Source: Chitinophaga pinensis | Lineage (GTDB): Bacteria > Bacteroidota > Bacteroidia > Chitinophagales > Chitinophagaceae | Assembly (NCBI GenBank): GCA_943324055.2 | Contig: CALPKD020000046.1 | Span: 1-7,564 of the forward strand | Length of the DNA stretch: 7,564 nucleotides | Direction: 5' to 3' | Part shown: one piece after another, positions 1-6,523 of the stretch | Layout of the letters: each line of letters opens with the position of its first letter | Numbering within the stretch: the stretch's first letter is position 1 | The notes under the pieces: generated by a model | The model's database searches: none | Seen by the model: only the letters and a program-made list of their open reading frames with translations | What the model was told of the DNA's origin: nothing | Program-made: the position numbers and the translations under genes

Positions 1-897
1 CAAATTATTTTAGCACAGCGTTTAGGCAAAACAAAAATTATCGCAGAAACAGGTGCAGGTCAACATGGCGTAGCAACGGCTACTGTGTGTGCTTTAAAAG
101 GAATGGAATGTGTTGTGTATATGGGGGAGAAAGATATAGAACGTCAGGCACCCAATGTTGCTAGAATGAAAATGTTAGGGGCTAAAGTGGTGCCTGCAAA
201 AAGCGGAAGTAAAACATTGAAAGATGCCACCAATGAAGCAATCCGTGCTTGGATTAATGAGCCAAACGAAACACATTACATTATAGGGAGTGTTGTGGGT
301 CCGCATCCTTATCCAGATATGGTTGCACGTTTTCAAAGTGTCATTAGTGAAGAAGTGCGAAAACAATTAAAAGAAAAAACAGGGACCGAACTTCCAACGC
401 ATGTGGTTGCATGTGTGGGTGGAGGTAGTAATGCTGCAGGCGCTTTTTATCATTTTTTAAATGAGCCTACTGTTGAATTAGTTGCGGTAGAAGCTGCTGG
501 GCATGGGGTATACTCAGGAATGAGTGCTGCAACTACGCAGTTAGGTACGCCAGGAATTTTACATGGCAGTAAAAGTATTTTAATGCAAACCAAGGATGGG
601 CAAGTGGTTGAGCCGCATAGTATATCCGCCGGATTGGATTACCCAGGTATTGGACCCTTACATGCTTTTTTATATGAAAGTAAGCGAGGTACGTTTATGA
701 GTGCAACGGATGAGGAAGCATTGGAATCAGCTTTTCATATTTCTAAAATTGAAGGTATTATTCCTGCTTTGGAAACTGCACATGCATTTTCGGTATTGCC
801 TAGAATGGGATTAAAGCCAACAGATGTGGTAGTTGTTTGTTTGAGTGGAAGAGGGGATAAGGATTTAGATACGTACATGAAGTTTATAAAAGACTAA
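1..897 (+). CDS. trpB: Tryptophan synthase beta chain, 5'-truncated by window edge
   Basis: PLP enzyme joining indole and L-serine to make L-tryptophan; cytosolic, working as an alpha2-beta2 complex with the TrpA encoded next. The reading frame is open from base 1, giving 298 visible residues of a usual ~395. The first ~95, including the PLP-binding lysine, lie outside the window. An internal GTG at 85 is not the start, because family-typical sequence ([17 protein letters not shown], residues 13-29) runs straight through it. Visible motifs are the catalytic Glu of AETGAGQHG (residue 16, Salmonella Glu109), the PLP-phosphate loop GGGSN (140-144), the [11 protein letters not shown] stretch (209-219), EGIIPALE (251-258) and LSGRGDKD (281-288), whose Ser contacts the pyridine nitrogen. 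The gene ends in tandem stops TAATAA, 21 nt before trpA. The edge truncation is not a mutation. Identification is very secure. Confidence 0.98.
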   Translation, partial: QIILAQRLGKTKIIAETGAGQHGVATATVCALKGMECVVYMGEKDIERQAPNVARMKMLGAKVVPAKSGSKTLKDATNEAIRAWINEPNETHYIIGSVVGPHPYPDMVARFQSVISEEVRKQLKEKTGTELPTHVVACVGGGSNAAGAFYHFLNEPTVELVAVEAAGHGVYSGMSAATTQLGTPGILHGSKSILMQTKDGQVVEPHSISAGLDYPGIGPLHAFLYESKRGTFMSATDEEALESAFHISKIEGIIPALETAHAFSVLPRMGLKPTDVVVVCLSGRGDKDLDTYMKFIKD

Positions 898-918
898 TAA
901 AATTAAAGTAATAGCCAT

Positions 919-1692
919 ATGTCAAGGTTACAAACATTATTTGAACAAAAAGCGCAACGTGTTTTAAACGTCTATTGCACGGCTGGATTTCCGCAATTAA
1001 ATAGTACCATTCAAGTAATGGAAAGCCTGCAAGCCAACGGGGCAAATATTATTGAGATAGGGATGCCCTATAGTGATCCATTGGCTGATGGGGAAGTGAT
1101 ACAAGCAAGTAGTCATATTGCTTTAGAAAATGGGATGACCATTGAAGTATTGTTTGAGCAATTAAGTGCAATGCGCAATACTATTCATATCCCAGTGGTT
1201 CTAATGGGCTATATGAATCCAATCTTACAATATGGGTTTGATCAGTTTTGTAAAAAAGCGAAAGAAGTAGGGGTGGATGGATTAATCTTACCTGATTTGC
1301 CATTTTATGAATTTGAACATTTATATGGGAATGCTATAAAGGAAAATGGGCTTGATTTTATATTCTTGGTCACTCCCGAAACACCAGTTGATAGATTAAG
1401 AAAATTAGATAGTTTAAGCACTGGGTTTTTATATGCAGTAAGTTCGTCTGCTACAACAGGAACAGATAAGGATTTCACTAAAGTAGCCACCTATTTACAT
1501 AAGTTGCAAGGCATGGAATTGAAAAATCCGTTCTTAGTTGGTTTTGGTATTAAAGATAAAGCCAGCTTTGATGCAGTATGTGCCTATGCAAATGGCGCCA
1601 TTATTGGCTCCGCTTATATCAAAGCGCTTTCAAATGGGGGAGACTTAAATAGTATAACAAAGGACTTTTTAAAGGAAGTGCTCCATTCCTAA
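919..1692 (+). CDS. trpA: Tryptophan synthase alpha chain
   Basis: Cleaves indole-3-glycerol phosphate to indole and glyceraldehyde 3-phosphate and channels the indole to TrpB. It has 257 residues, slightly shorter than the ~268 of enteric TrpA, and a (beta/alpha)8 barrel. Catalytic residues are visible: Glu46 in IIEIGMPYSDP (enteric Glu49) and Asp57 in DPLADG (enteric Asp60). YCTAGFP (19-25) is the family's early strand motif. SSSATTG near the middle, GFGIKDKASF and GAIIGSAYIK near the C-terminus form the phosphate-binding part of the barrel. The ATG at 919 places the first helix (LQTLFEQKAQRVLNVY) in the usual position; no Shine-Dalgarno sequence is seen, as is usual in Bacteroidota. It lies 21 nt after trpB and 18 nt before hisH, so it is almost certainly co-transcribed with both. 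Confidence 0.98.
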   Translation: MSRLQTLFEQKAQRVLNVYCTAGFPQLNSTIQVMESLQANGANIIEIGMPYSDPLADGEVIQASSHIALENGMTIEVLFEQLSAMRNTIHIPVVLMGYMNPILQYGFDQFCKKAKEVGVDGLILPDLPFYEFEHLYGNAIKENGLDFIFLVTPETPVDRLRKLDSLSTGFLYAVSSSATTGTDKDFTKVATYLHKLQGMELKNPFLVGFGIKDKASFDAVCAYANGAIIGSAYIKALSNGGDLNSITKDFLKEVLHS

Positions 1693-1710
1693 ATCCAATC
1701 TTGTTTAAAA

Positions 1711-2304
1711 ATGAAAACAGTTATCATTCAATATAATGCAGGAAACATACAGTCAGTACTGTACGCATTAGAACGCTTAGGAGCTTCGGCTATTGTAACA
1801 GATCATGTGGAAACGATTCAATCTGCTGATCGGGTCATTTTTCCTGGTGTTGGGGAGGCAAGTACAGCGATGCATTATTTAAAGGAAAGGAATTTAGATG
1901 CTGTGATTAAGCATTTGCAACAACCCGTCTTAGGAATTTGTTTAGGGATGCAATTAATGTGTACTTATTCTAGTGAAAACGATACGCCTTGCTTGGGAAT
2001 TTTTGAAGAAAATGTGCAACAGTTCATGCCTAAGGATCTAGCCATTAAAGTGCCTCAAATTGGATGGAATACGATTGTCGATTTAAAAACAGACTTATTT
2101 AAAGGCATTCCCGAAGACAGTTTCACTTATTTTGTACACGGCTATTATGCATCATTGGGAGCACATACAATATCAACTACTGATTATGTACAACCTTATA
2201 GTAGTGCTTTACATAAAAAAAATTTTTATGGAGTTCAATTCCATCCTGAAAAATCGGCAAAAGTGGGAGAACAGATTATTAAAAACTTTTTAGAAATTTC
2301 TTAA
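1711..2304 (+). CDS. hisH: Imidazole glycerol phosphate synthase, glutaminase subunit HisH
   Basis: Class I glutamine amidotransferase that hydrolyses glutamine and passes ammonia through the barrel of its partner HisF. It has 197 residues, normal for HisH. The triad is visible: the nucleophile Cys77 in the elbow GICLGMQLM, and His178 and Glu180 in FHPEKS. PGVGEAST (45-52) is the oxyanion-strand region. KVPQIGWN (113-120) and YFVHGYY (140-146) are HisH-specific signatures that separate it from PabA/TrpG-type amidotransferases; this matters because the gene follows trp genes. It starts 18 nt after trpA with an A-rich leader (GTTTAAAA) and ends just before hisA. hisF lies two genes on. All key residues are intact. 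Confidence 0.98.
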   Translation: MKTVIIQYNAGNIQSVLYALERLGASAIVTDHVETIQSADRVIFPGVGEASTAMHYLKERNLDAVIKHLQQPVLGICLGMQLMCTYSSENDTPCLGIFEENVQQFMPKDLAIKVPQIGWNTIVDLKTDLFKGIPEDSFTYFVHGYYASLGAHTISTTDYVQPYSSALHKKNFYGVQFHPEKSAKVGEQIIKNFLEIS

Positions 2305-2323
2305 TTAAATGAATAAACGAATT

Positions 2324-3037
2324 ATGCAAATCATTCCAGCGATAGATTTAATTGAAGGAAAATGTGTTCGATTAACGGAGGGCGATTATGCGCAAAAGAA
2401 AATTTACAACGAGGATCCTTTGGAAGTGGCAAAGGCTTTTGAGGGCATCGGATTAATGCGCTTGCATTTGGTAGATTTAGATGGTGCGAAGGCGGGTGAA
2501 GTGGTGAATTGGAAAGTGCTGGAAAAAATTGCAAATAAAACAAATTTATCCATCGATTTTGGGGGAGGTATCAAAACAGAGGCGACTTTAAAAACAGTAT
2601 TAGATACGGGTGCAACTTTTGCAACCATCGGGAGCTTAGCTGTAAAAAGTAGGCCAACATTTGAAGAATGGATTGCACGTTTTGGGGCTGAAATATTTAT
2701 GTTAGGAGCAGACGTGTTTGAAGAAAAAATAGCGATTGGCGGCTGGTTAGAGAAAACCAATATTGATGTGTATGATTTTATGCAGTCTTATATAGATAAA
2801 GGGGTTCAGCAAATGTTTTGCACGGACATTAAAATGGACGGAAAATTACAAGGCCCATCGATTGACTTGTATAAAAAAATTATTCAAAAATTTCCAACCT
2901 TGAAGTTAATTGCAAGTGGCGGTGTAAGTTCAATGAAGGATTTGCTGGAATTGCGCACCATTGGTTGCTCGGGTGCTATTGTAGGTAAAGCGATTTATGA
3001 AAATAAAATTACGCTGGAGGAGTTGGCAGCATTTTAA
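2324..3037 (+). CDS. hisA: ProFAR isomerase (phosphoribosylformimino-AICAR-P isomerase) HisA
   Basis: Isomerises ProFAR to PRFAR, the substrate of HisF/HisH, in a (beta/alpha)8 barrel. The frame is also open from an ATG at 2309 (242 residues). I prefer the ATG at 2324 (237 residues) because MQIIPAIDLIEGKCVRL then matches the canonical family N-terminus and the catalytic Asp becomes residue 8. It also gives a 19-nt gap after hisH, like the other gaps here. The evidence is not decisive, since neither ATG has a Shine-Dalgarno sequence. Visible are Asp8 (base), a second Asp in LGADVFEE (residue 130), FGGGIKTE and IASGGVSS with GAIVGKAIYE (the two phosphate-binding sites of the duplicated half-barrel), and TDIKMDGKLQGPS. 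HisA can in some lineages also replace TrpF (PriA type); the sequence alone does not show that here. Confidence 0.97.
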   Translation: MQIIPAIDLIEGKCVRLTEGDYAQKKIYNEDPLEVAKAFEGIGLMRLHLVDLDGAKAGEVVNWKVLEKIANKTNLSIDFGGGIKTEATLKTVLDTGATFATIGSLAVKSRPTFEEWIARFGAEIFMLGADVFEEKIAIGGWLEKTNIDVYDFMQSYIDKGVQQMFCTDIKMDGKLQGPSIDLYKKIIQKFPTLKLIASGGVSSMKDLLELRTIGCSGAIVGKAIYENKITLEELAAF

Positions 3038-3062
3038 AATTTTAGTGAGATAAATAAAAATT

Positions 3063-3821
3063 ATGTTAACAAAAAGAATCATCCCTTGCTTAGATATAAA
3101 AGATGGACGTACTGTAAAGGGCGTAAATTTTGAGCAAATAAGAGATGCGGGAGACCCTATTGAGTTGGGTGCCTTATATGCAAGCCAGGGTGCGGATGAA
3201 TTGGTTTTTTTGGATATTACAGCAACGGTTGAAAAGCGAAAAACACTGAGCGAGTTGGTCAACAAAATTGCACATCGAATTAATATACCCTTCACTGTGG
3301 GTGGAGGTATTAAGACAGAACAGGATGTGCATATACTATTGCAAAATGGAGCAGACAAAATCTCTATCAATACAGCTGCATTCAACGACCCTTCTATTAT
3401 AAAAAGCTTTGCTAAAAACTTTGGAAGTCAATGTGTAGTATTAGCCATTGATGCAAAATGCGAAGTAGATAATAAATGGTATGTGTATTTAAATGGAGGT
3501 AGGACAAAAACTGAAATATTGGTTACCGACTGGGCAAAACAAGCGGTTGATTTAGGGGCAGGCGAAATTTTATTAACCTCTATGAATCACGACGGCACCA
3601 AACAAGGTTTTGCATTGGATATTACCGCTCAATTGGCGGAAACACTACCAGTCCCTATTATTGCGTCTGGTGGCGGAGGAACTGAGGCGCATTTTTATGA
3701 TGTCTTTACCAAAGGGAAGGCGGATGCTGCATTAGCTGCTAGTATATTTCACTACAAAGAAATTGCCATTCCTGATTTAAAAAACTACTTACACGCAAAA
3801 GGAATCCCTATAAGATTATAA
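3063..3821 (+). CDS. hisF: Imidazole glycerol phosphate synthase, cyclase subunit HisF
   Basis: Uses ammonia supplied by HisH to convert PRFAR into imidazole glycerol phosphate and AICAR; the AICAR returns to purine synthesis. It has 252 residues, a standard length. The N-terminus [20 protein letters not shown] is canonical, so the ATG at 3063 is firm. The two catalytic aspartates fall exactly where expected: Asp11 (CLDIKDG) and Asp130 (VLAIDAK). Phosphate-binding segments TVGGGIKTE (78-86) and [11 protein letters not shown] (201-211) mark the two half-barrels. The second closely resembles its HisA counterpart, reflecting the ancient hisA/hisF duplication. The segment [13 protein letters not shown] (170-182) has Asn where many species have Asp, but E. 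coli also has Asn there, so this is not a defect. It lies 25 nt after hisA and 19 nt before hisIE. Confidence 0.98.
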   Translation: MLTKRIIPCLDIKDGRTVKGVNFEQIRDAGDPIELGALYASQGADELVFLDITATVEKRKTLSELVNKIAHRINIPFTVGGGIKTEQDVHILLQNGADKISINTAAFNDPSIIKSFAKNFGSQCVVLAIDAKCEVDNKWYVYLNGGRTKTEILVTDWAKQAVDLGAGEILLTSMNHDGTKQGFALDITAQLAETLPVPIIASGGGGTEAHFYDVFTKGKADAALAASIFHYKEIAIPDLKNYLHAKGIPIRL

Positions 3822-3840
3822 ACTTTACTTAATTTTAATT

Positions 3841-4440
3841 ATGAATATCAATTTTACGAAATACGCGGATGGTTTAGTGCCTGCCATTGTACAAGATGCG
3901 ACAACCAAAACTGTATTAATGCTAGGATTTATGAACCAAGATGCGATTGATGCCACTTTGTCTCAGCAAAAAGTAACATTTTTTAGTCGCACAAAGAATA
4001 GGCTATGGACAAAGGGAGAAGAGAGCGGTAATTTCTTGAACTATATAAGTATGGAAATTGACTGTGACAATGACACTTTATTAATACAAGCCAGTCCAAT
4101 AGGTCCAGTTTGCCATAATGGAACGGACACTTGTTGGGGCGCTGAGAATAGCAATGACTTGGGCTTTTTAACAAATTTAGAAGGGGTAATTGCTCAACGT
4201 CAAACTGCATCGCCTGATAGTTCATACGTAGCCGCTCTATTCGCTAAAGGAATGAATAAGATCGCACAGAAGGTAGGGGAAGAAGCAGTAGAAGTGGTCA
4301 TAGAAGCCAAGGATGATAATGATAATTTGTTTTTAGACGAATCGGCTGACTTGCTTTTTCACTATTTGATCCTGTTACGCGCTAAAGGATTTGCGTTAAC
4401 TGATGTGGTGAAGGTTTTGAAAGCTAGGCATAAAGATTAA
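3841..4440 (+). CDS. hisIE: Bifunctional PR-AMP cyclohydrolase / PR-ATP pyrophosphatase HisIE
   Basis: Fusion enzyme performing steps 2 and 3 of histidine synthesis: the C-terminal HisE part removes pyrophosphate from PR-ATP, and the N-terminal HisI part opens the purine ring of PR-AMP. It has 199 residues, as expected for the fusion. The HisI domain (about 1-105) shows FFSRTKNRLWTKGEESGN (47-64), the metal-binding DCDND (74-78), and Cys91 and Cys98 in PVCHNGTDTCW; with Cys75 these are the expected zinc ligands. The HisE domain (about 112-199) shows KVGEEAVEVVIEAK (144-157), DESADLLFHYLILL (166-179) and a basic C-terminus, the MazG-like helical Mg2+ site. It is the last gene of the trp-his operon; no intrinsic terminator is recognisable after it, so some read-through into the next gene is possible. 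Confidence 0.97.
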   Translation: MNINFTKYADGLVPAIVQDATTKTVLMLGFMNQDAIDATLSQQKVTFFSRTKNRLWTKGEESGNFLNYISMEIDCDNDTLLIQASPIGPVCHNGTDTCWGAENSNDLGFLTNLEGVIAQRQTASPDSSYVAALFAKGMNKIAQKVGEEAVEVVIEAKDDNDNLFLDESADLLFHYLILLRAKGFALTDVVKVLKARHKD

Positions 4441-4455
4441 TCCACACGAATATCT

Positions 4456-4463
4456 TATATTTG
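4456..4463 (+). promoter_or_regulatory. Candidate Bacteroidota -7 promoter element for the TlpA-like gene
   Basis: TATATTTG matches the Bacteroidota primary-sigma -7 consensus TAnnTTTG in all six fixed positions and lies in the only intergenic region upstream of the thioredoxin gene. Transcription would start near 4468-4472, leaving a leader of about 60 nt before the ATG at 4532. The usual -33 TTTG partner is not seen at the expected ~19-nt spacing; the nearest TTTG (4416-4419) is too far away. In AT-rich DNA such a match can occur by chance. Confidence 0.4.
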
Positions 4464-4469
4464 GAATTC

Positions 4470-4494
4470 GAATACTTTAAATGGAATACTTTAA
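4470..4494 (+). repeat. Tandem-like 11-bp direct repeat in tlpA leader
   Basis: GAATACTTTAA occurs at 4470-4480 and again at 4484-4494, separated by three bases (period 14). It sits immediately downstream of the candidate -7 box, where the RNA start would be. It could be a paired operator half-site or a chance duplication. Only two copies are seen. Confidence 0.5.
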
Positions 4495-4531
4495 GAGCAC
4501 TTATAATTAAGGGCTAAAAATAAATATCACA

Positions 4532-5614
4532 ATGAAAAAAATTATTTTTGGATGTTTTTTGTTTTTTGGAATTCAAAATTTAAATGCACAAAGTTTGCAT
4601 ATTACAGGGGATTTAAGAAATATACCAGACAATACGATGGTAACATTGATTGACGGAATGGCGAATAAGATAGTTGATTCGGCAAAGCCTCAACAAGGCA
4701 AATTTGTTTTAAACGCGACTGTGGCAAACCCAAGTATTTATGTAATTGGTTTCTCAGGGGCGCAACAAAAAATACCTGTTTTTGTAGGCAATGACAATTT
4801 AACATTTGATGGAGATTTCAAAAACCAATCTGCTATTGAATTTAAAGGCTCAGCTACTCATGCGCTTTACTCGTCTTTTATGAAGACAGTAAATCCTAAA
4901 ATGGAAGGGTACTTTAAAACAATGACCGCTGCGCAAACTGAACAAAGTGCTATTGCAAAAGATTCACTTTCAAAAGTAGGAGATGCCCAATCCAATGATT
5001 TAGTTGAAACTTATAAATCATTCAGTGTTGCAAATAATCAGTCCCCAGTTACTACTTTCTTTTTATTACAATTTGCAAATATCTTTCCAGCAATTAAAGA
5101 GAACCTAGGTATTTACTATGCAGGTTTATCAGGAGAAGCTAAAAAAGGGCCATTCGCAGCATTTATAGATAAATCTGTAGAGTCTGCTCAGGTTGGCAAG
5201 ATTGGATCAGTTTTACCTGAGTTTAAGCAGAATGATGCAACTGGTAAATCCATCAGCTTGGCTTCATTTAGAGGCAAGTATGTATTAGTAGATTTTTGGG
5301 CTAGTTGGTGTGGCCCTTGTCGTGCCGAAAATCCAAACGTAGTAAAGGCTTTCAATACATTTAAGGATAAAAAATTCACTGTATTAGGCGTTTCATTAGA
5401 TCAGGACAAAGCCAAGTGGTTGGATGCAGTTAAAAAAGATGGCTTAACATGGACACAGGTGAGTGATTTAAAATATTGGAACAATGCAGTAGCGACTCAG
5501 TTTGGAATACAAAGTATTCCTGCTAATTTTTTATTAAACCCAGATGGGGTGGTAATTGCAAAAGATATTAGAGGAGAAGAGCTGATAAAAGTTTTATCAG
5601 CAAATCTTAAGTAA
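4532..5614 (+). CDS. Exported TlpA/ResA-like thioredoxin-fold protein with DUF4369-like N-terminus
   Basis: Probable periplasmic thiol-disulfide oxidoreductase of 360 residues. An N-terminal signal peptide is clear: MKK, a hydrophobic stretch to about residue 15, and likely cleavage at LNA|QS. Cys8 is too close to the N-terminus and in too poor a context for a lipobox. Residues ~21-110 (HITGDLRNIPDNTMVTL, later FKGS) resemble the beta-rich DUF4369 domain often found before TlpA domains in Bacteroidota. A helical linker follows (~110-220). The thioredoxin-like domain (~226-360) carries the redox motif WASWCGPCR (Cys260, Cys263), VLGVSLDQDKAKW and the cis-Pro loop IQSIPANFLL (Pro330), all intact. 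The partner protein is unknown; members serve cytochrome c maturation or general disulfide reduction. It lies 91 nt after hisIE with its own candidate promoter, so it is probably not functionally tied to histidine synthesis. Confidence 0.93.
   Translation: MKKIIFGCFLFFGIQNLNAQSLHITGDLRNIPDNTMVTLIDGMANKIVDSAKPQQGKFVLNATVANPSIYVIGFSGAQQKIPVFVGNDNLTFDGDFKNQSAIEFKGSATHALYSSFMKTVNPKMEGYFKTMTAAQTEQSAIAKDSLSKVGDAQSNDLVETYKSFSVANNQSPVTTFFLLQFANIFPAIKENLGIYYAGLSGEAKKGPFAAFIDKSVESAQVGKIGSVLPEFKQNDATGKSISLASFRGKYVLVDFWASWCGPCRAENPNVVKAFNTFKDKKFTVLGVSLDQDKAKWLDAVKKDGLTWTQVSDLKYWNNAVATQFGIQSIPANFLLNPDGVVIAKDIRGEELIKVLSANLK
5581..5601. repeat. Perfect 10-bp inverted repeat with 1-nt centre at the 3' end of the TlpA-like gene
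   Basis: The arms are GCTGATAAAA (5581-5590) and TTTTATCAGC (5592-5601) around a central G at 5591. The symmetry is exact and stops at both outer ends (A opposite A). It lies inside the last codons of the TlpA-like gene, encoding E-L-I-K-V-L-S-A. As RNA it could form a hairpin with GCUGAUAA/UUAUCAGC pairing and a small loop. A seven-T run begins at 5615, 13 nt past the stem, too far for a classical intrinsic terminator. It may be a protein-binding site, an mRNA 3'-end stabiliser or coincidence. Confidence 0.6.
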
Positions 5615-5632
5615 TTTTTTTAGTTAGGTACA

Positions 5633-5667
5633 AAAAAAGCCCTGAAGTTTTACATTAGGGCTTTTTT
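5633..5667. terminator. Bidirectional intrinsic terminator between convergent genes
   Basis: An 11-bp perfect stem pairs AAAAAAGCCCT (5633-5643) with AGGGCTTTTTT (5657-5667) around a 13-nt loop. Three further pairs (TAC 5629-5631 with GTA 5668-5670) are possible past a one-base bulge at 5632. The A-run on one side and T-run on the other give each strand a GC-core hairpin followed by a U-tract, so it can stop transcription of the TlpA-like gene from the left and of the minus-strand operon from the right. The right arm lies inside the end of the ArsC-like gene. Confidence 0.88.
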
Positions 5668-6006
5668 GTATTCGGCTTCGTCAAATCCGAGTACAATAAT
5701 TTTATTATTTATTTCTAGTAATGGTCGTTTAATAATGGATGTCTTTTCGATCATGAGTGCAATGGCTGCCTTCTGTGAAGTAATACTGGATTGAAGTTCG
5801 GGAGTCAGTAATCTCCAGGTAGCTCCTTTCTTATTGACTAGAGCTTCCCAGCCCACTTGCTTGCACCAATTGGTTAGTATGGCTGAAGTAATTCCGCTTT
5901 TTTTATAATCATGAAATTCGTAAACTACCTTGTTGGCTTTTAGCCAGTCGATTGCTTTTTTGACGGTGTTGCAGTTTGGTATTGCATATACTTTTAAGGC
6001 GCTCAT
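5650..6006 (-). CDS. ArsC/Spx-family protein, YffB type
   Basis: Small thioredoxin-fold protein of the arsenate reductase (ArsC)/Spx superfamily, 118 residues, the usual length. The N-terminus KVYAIPNCNTVKKAIDWL (5-22) carries the single active-site-type Cys12; there is no CxxC, and the neighbouring lysines resemble YffB rather than true ArsC. FHDYKKSG (31-38), LVNKKGATWR (56-65) and IIKRPLLE (91-98, with the conserved Arg94) are family hallmarks. True arsenate reduction is unlikely to be its main role, as no ars genes are nearby and YffB proteins have no settled substrate; glutathione- or thiol-linked reduction has been proposed for the group. It is the last gene of the minus-strand operon, starting 3 nt after the preceding stop. 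Its last codons (K-K-A-L) are also the right arm of the shared terminator. Confidence 0.9.
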   Translation of the reverse strand: MSALKVYAIPNCNTVKKAIDWLKANKVVYEFHDYKKSGITSAILTNWCKQVGWEALVNKKGATWRLLTPELQSSITSQKAAIALMIEKTSIIKRPLLEINNKIIVLGFDEAEYKKALM

Positions 6007-6009
6007 GAT

Positions 6010-6516
6010 TTATTTTTTTAAATACTTAGTAGCTAACCAGCTTTGATCAATAGGCTGAAGCCATTTGGCTTCCATGTCGGATTTAGTAGTCACTAAATTA
6101 TTAAAATAAATAGTGTCCTTTTGTAACAGACCGTTTTCTAATGCATAAGCAACCTGCGCCATGGGAATGGTTTGCACTTGATCTTTTACCCAAAAAGCTA
6201 GTAATTCTCTGTTAAACATTTGAACGCCAGTCATTTTTTCAATATCTTTTATGATATGTACCGAGCTGTCGGTACTACAACCACCAACTGTGGTAGCACT
6301 CTCATCCGCCATGATTACAATAAACTGTCCATACAATACTGTGGCGAAGCCCTTTACGCGCGCGCCATGGCTTTGCCAATTGTCTGCAAAATTCTCTAAA
6401 AATGGTTCAATCTGAAAAATTTCAGGCATCGTAAAAAGTCGGTTGGATTGGTAAATCCAAACCTTAGATTGCGGGTGAAAATTAGCAGGTAATATATTAG
6501 GTAAGTGTACTTTCAT
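6010..6516 (-). CDS. Conserved Bacteroidota protein of unknown function (family often labelled 'ABC transporter ATPase')
   Basis: A soluble 168-residue protein with no signal peptide or membrane segment. I recognise the family from Bacteroidota genomes, where it is often labelled 'ABC transporter ATPase'. No Walker A (GxxxxGK[ST]), LSGGQ or Walker B motif is present, so that label is not supported and the function is unknown. Recognisable conserved stretches are VWIYQSNR (19-26), NWQSHG (46-51), YGQFIVIMAD (62-71), GGCSTDSSVH (78-87) and DTIYFNNLV (134-142). The frame also opens at an ATG at 6543 (177 residues), which would overlap the upstream gene by 20 nt. I prefer the ATG at 6516, which leaves a 7-nt gap and begins closer to the conserved VWIYQ. 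It lies between an Fe-S protein gene and the ArsC-like gene (3-nt gap), clearly in one operon. Confidence 0.85.
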   Translation of the reverse strand: MKVHLPNILPANFHPQSKVWIYQSNRLFTMPEIFQIEPFLENFADNWQSHGARVKGFATVLYGQFIVIMADESATTVGGCSTDSSVHIIKDIEKMTGVQMFNRELLAFWVKDQVQTIPMAQVAYALENGLLQKDTIYFNNLVTTKSDMEAKWLQPIDQSWLATKYLKK

Positions 6517-6523
6517 TTTAAAT

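Noticed and set aside
85..897. Short trpB beginning at the GTG at position 85
   Set aside because: The frame is open to base 1 and encodes conserved TrpB residues before it, so the gene is cut by the window edge.
2404..2760. Minus-strand open frames within hisA, hisF, trpA and the Fe-S genes
   Set aside because: They lie wholly opposite well-conserved genes, show no family resemblance, and have compositions expected of antisense shadows.
3576..3614. Asn in the HisF segment SMNHDGT where many species have Asp
   Set aside because: E. coli HisF also has Asn at this position, and both catalytic aspartates (11 and 130) are intact.
4490..4515. Weak hairpin CTTTAA...TTAAGG as a terminator for hisIE
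   Set aside because: It has only six pairs including a wobble, no GC core and no T-run after it.
4532..4600. Lipoprotein signal in the TlpA-like protein
   Set aside because: Cys8 lies inside the hydrophobic core without a proper lipobox; a type I cleavage after LNA fits better.
6356..6366. Alternating CGCGCGCGC run in otherwise AT-rich DNA
   Set aside because: It is only nine bases and simply encodes G-A-R on the minus strand; there is no sign of a function.
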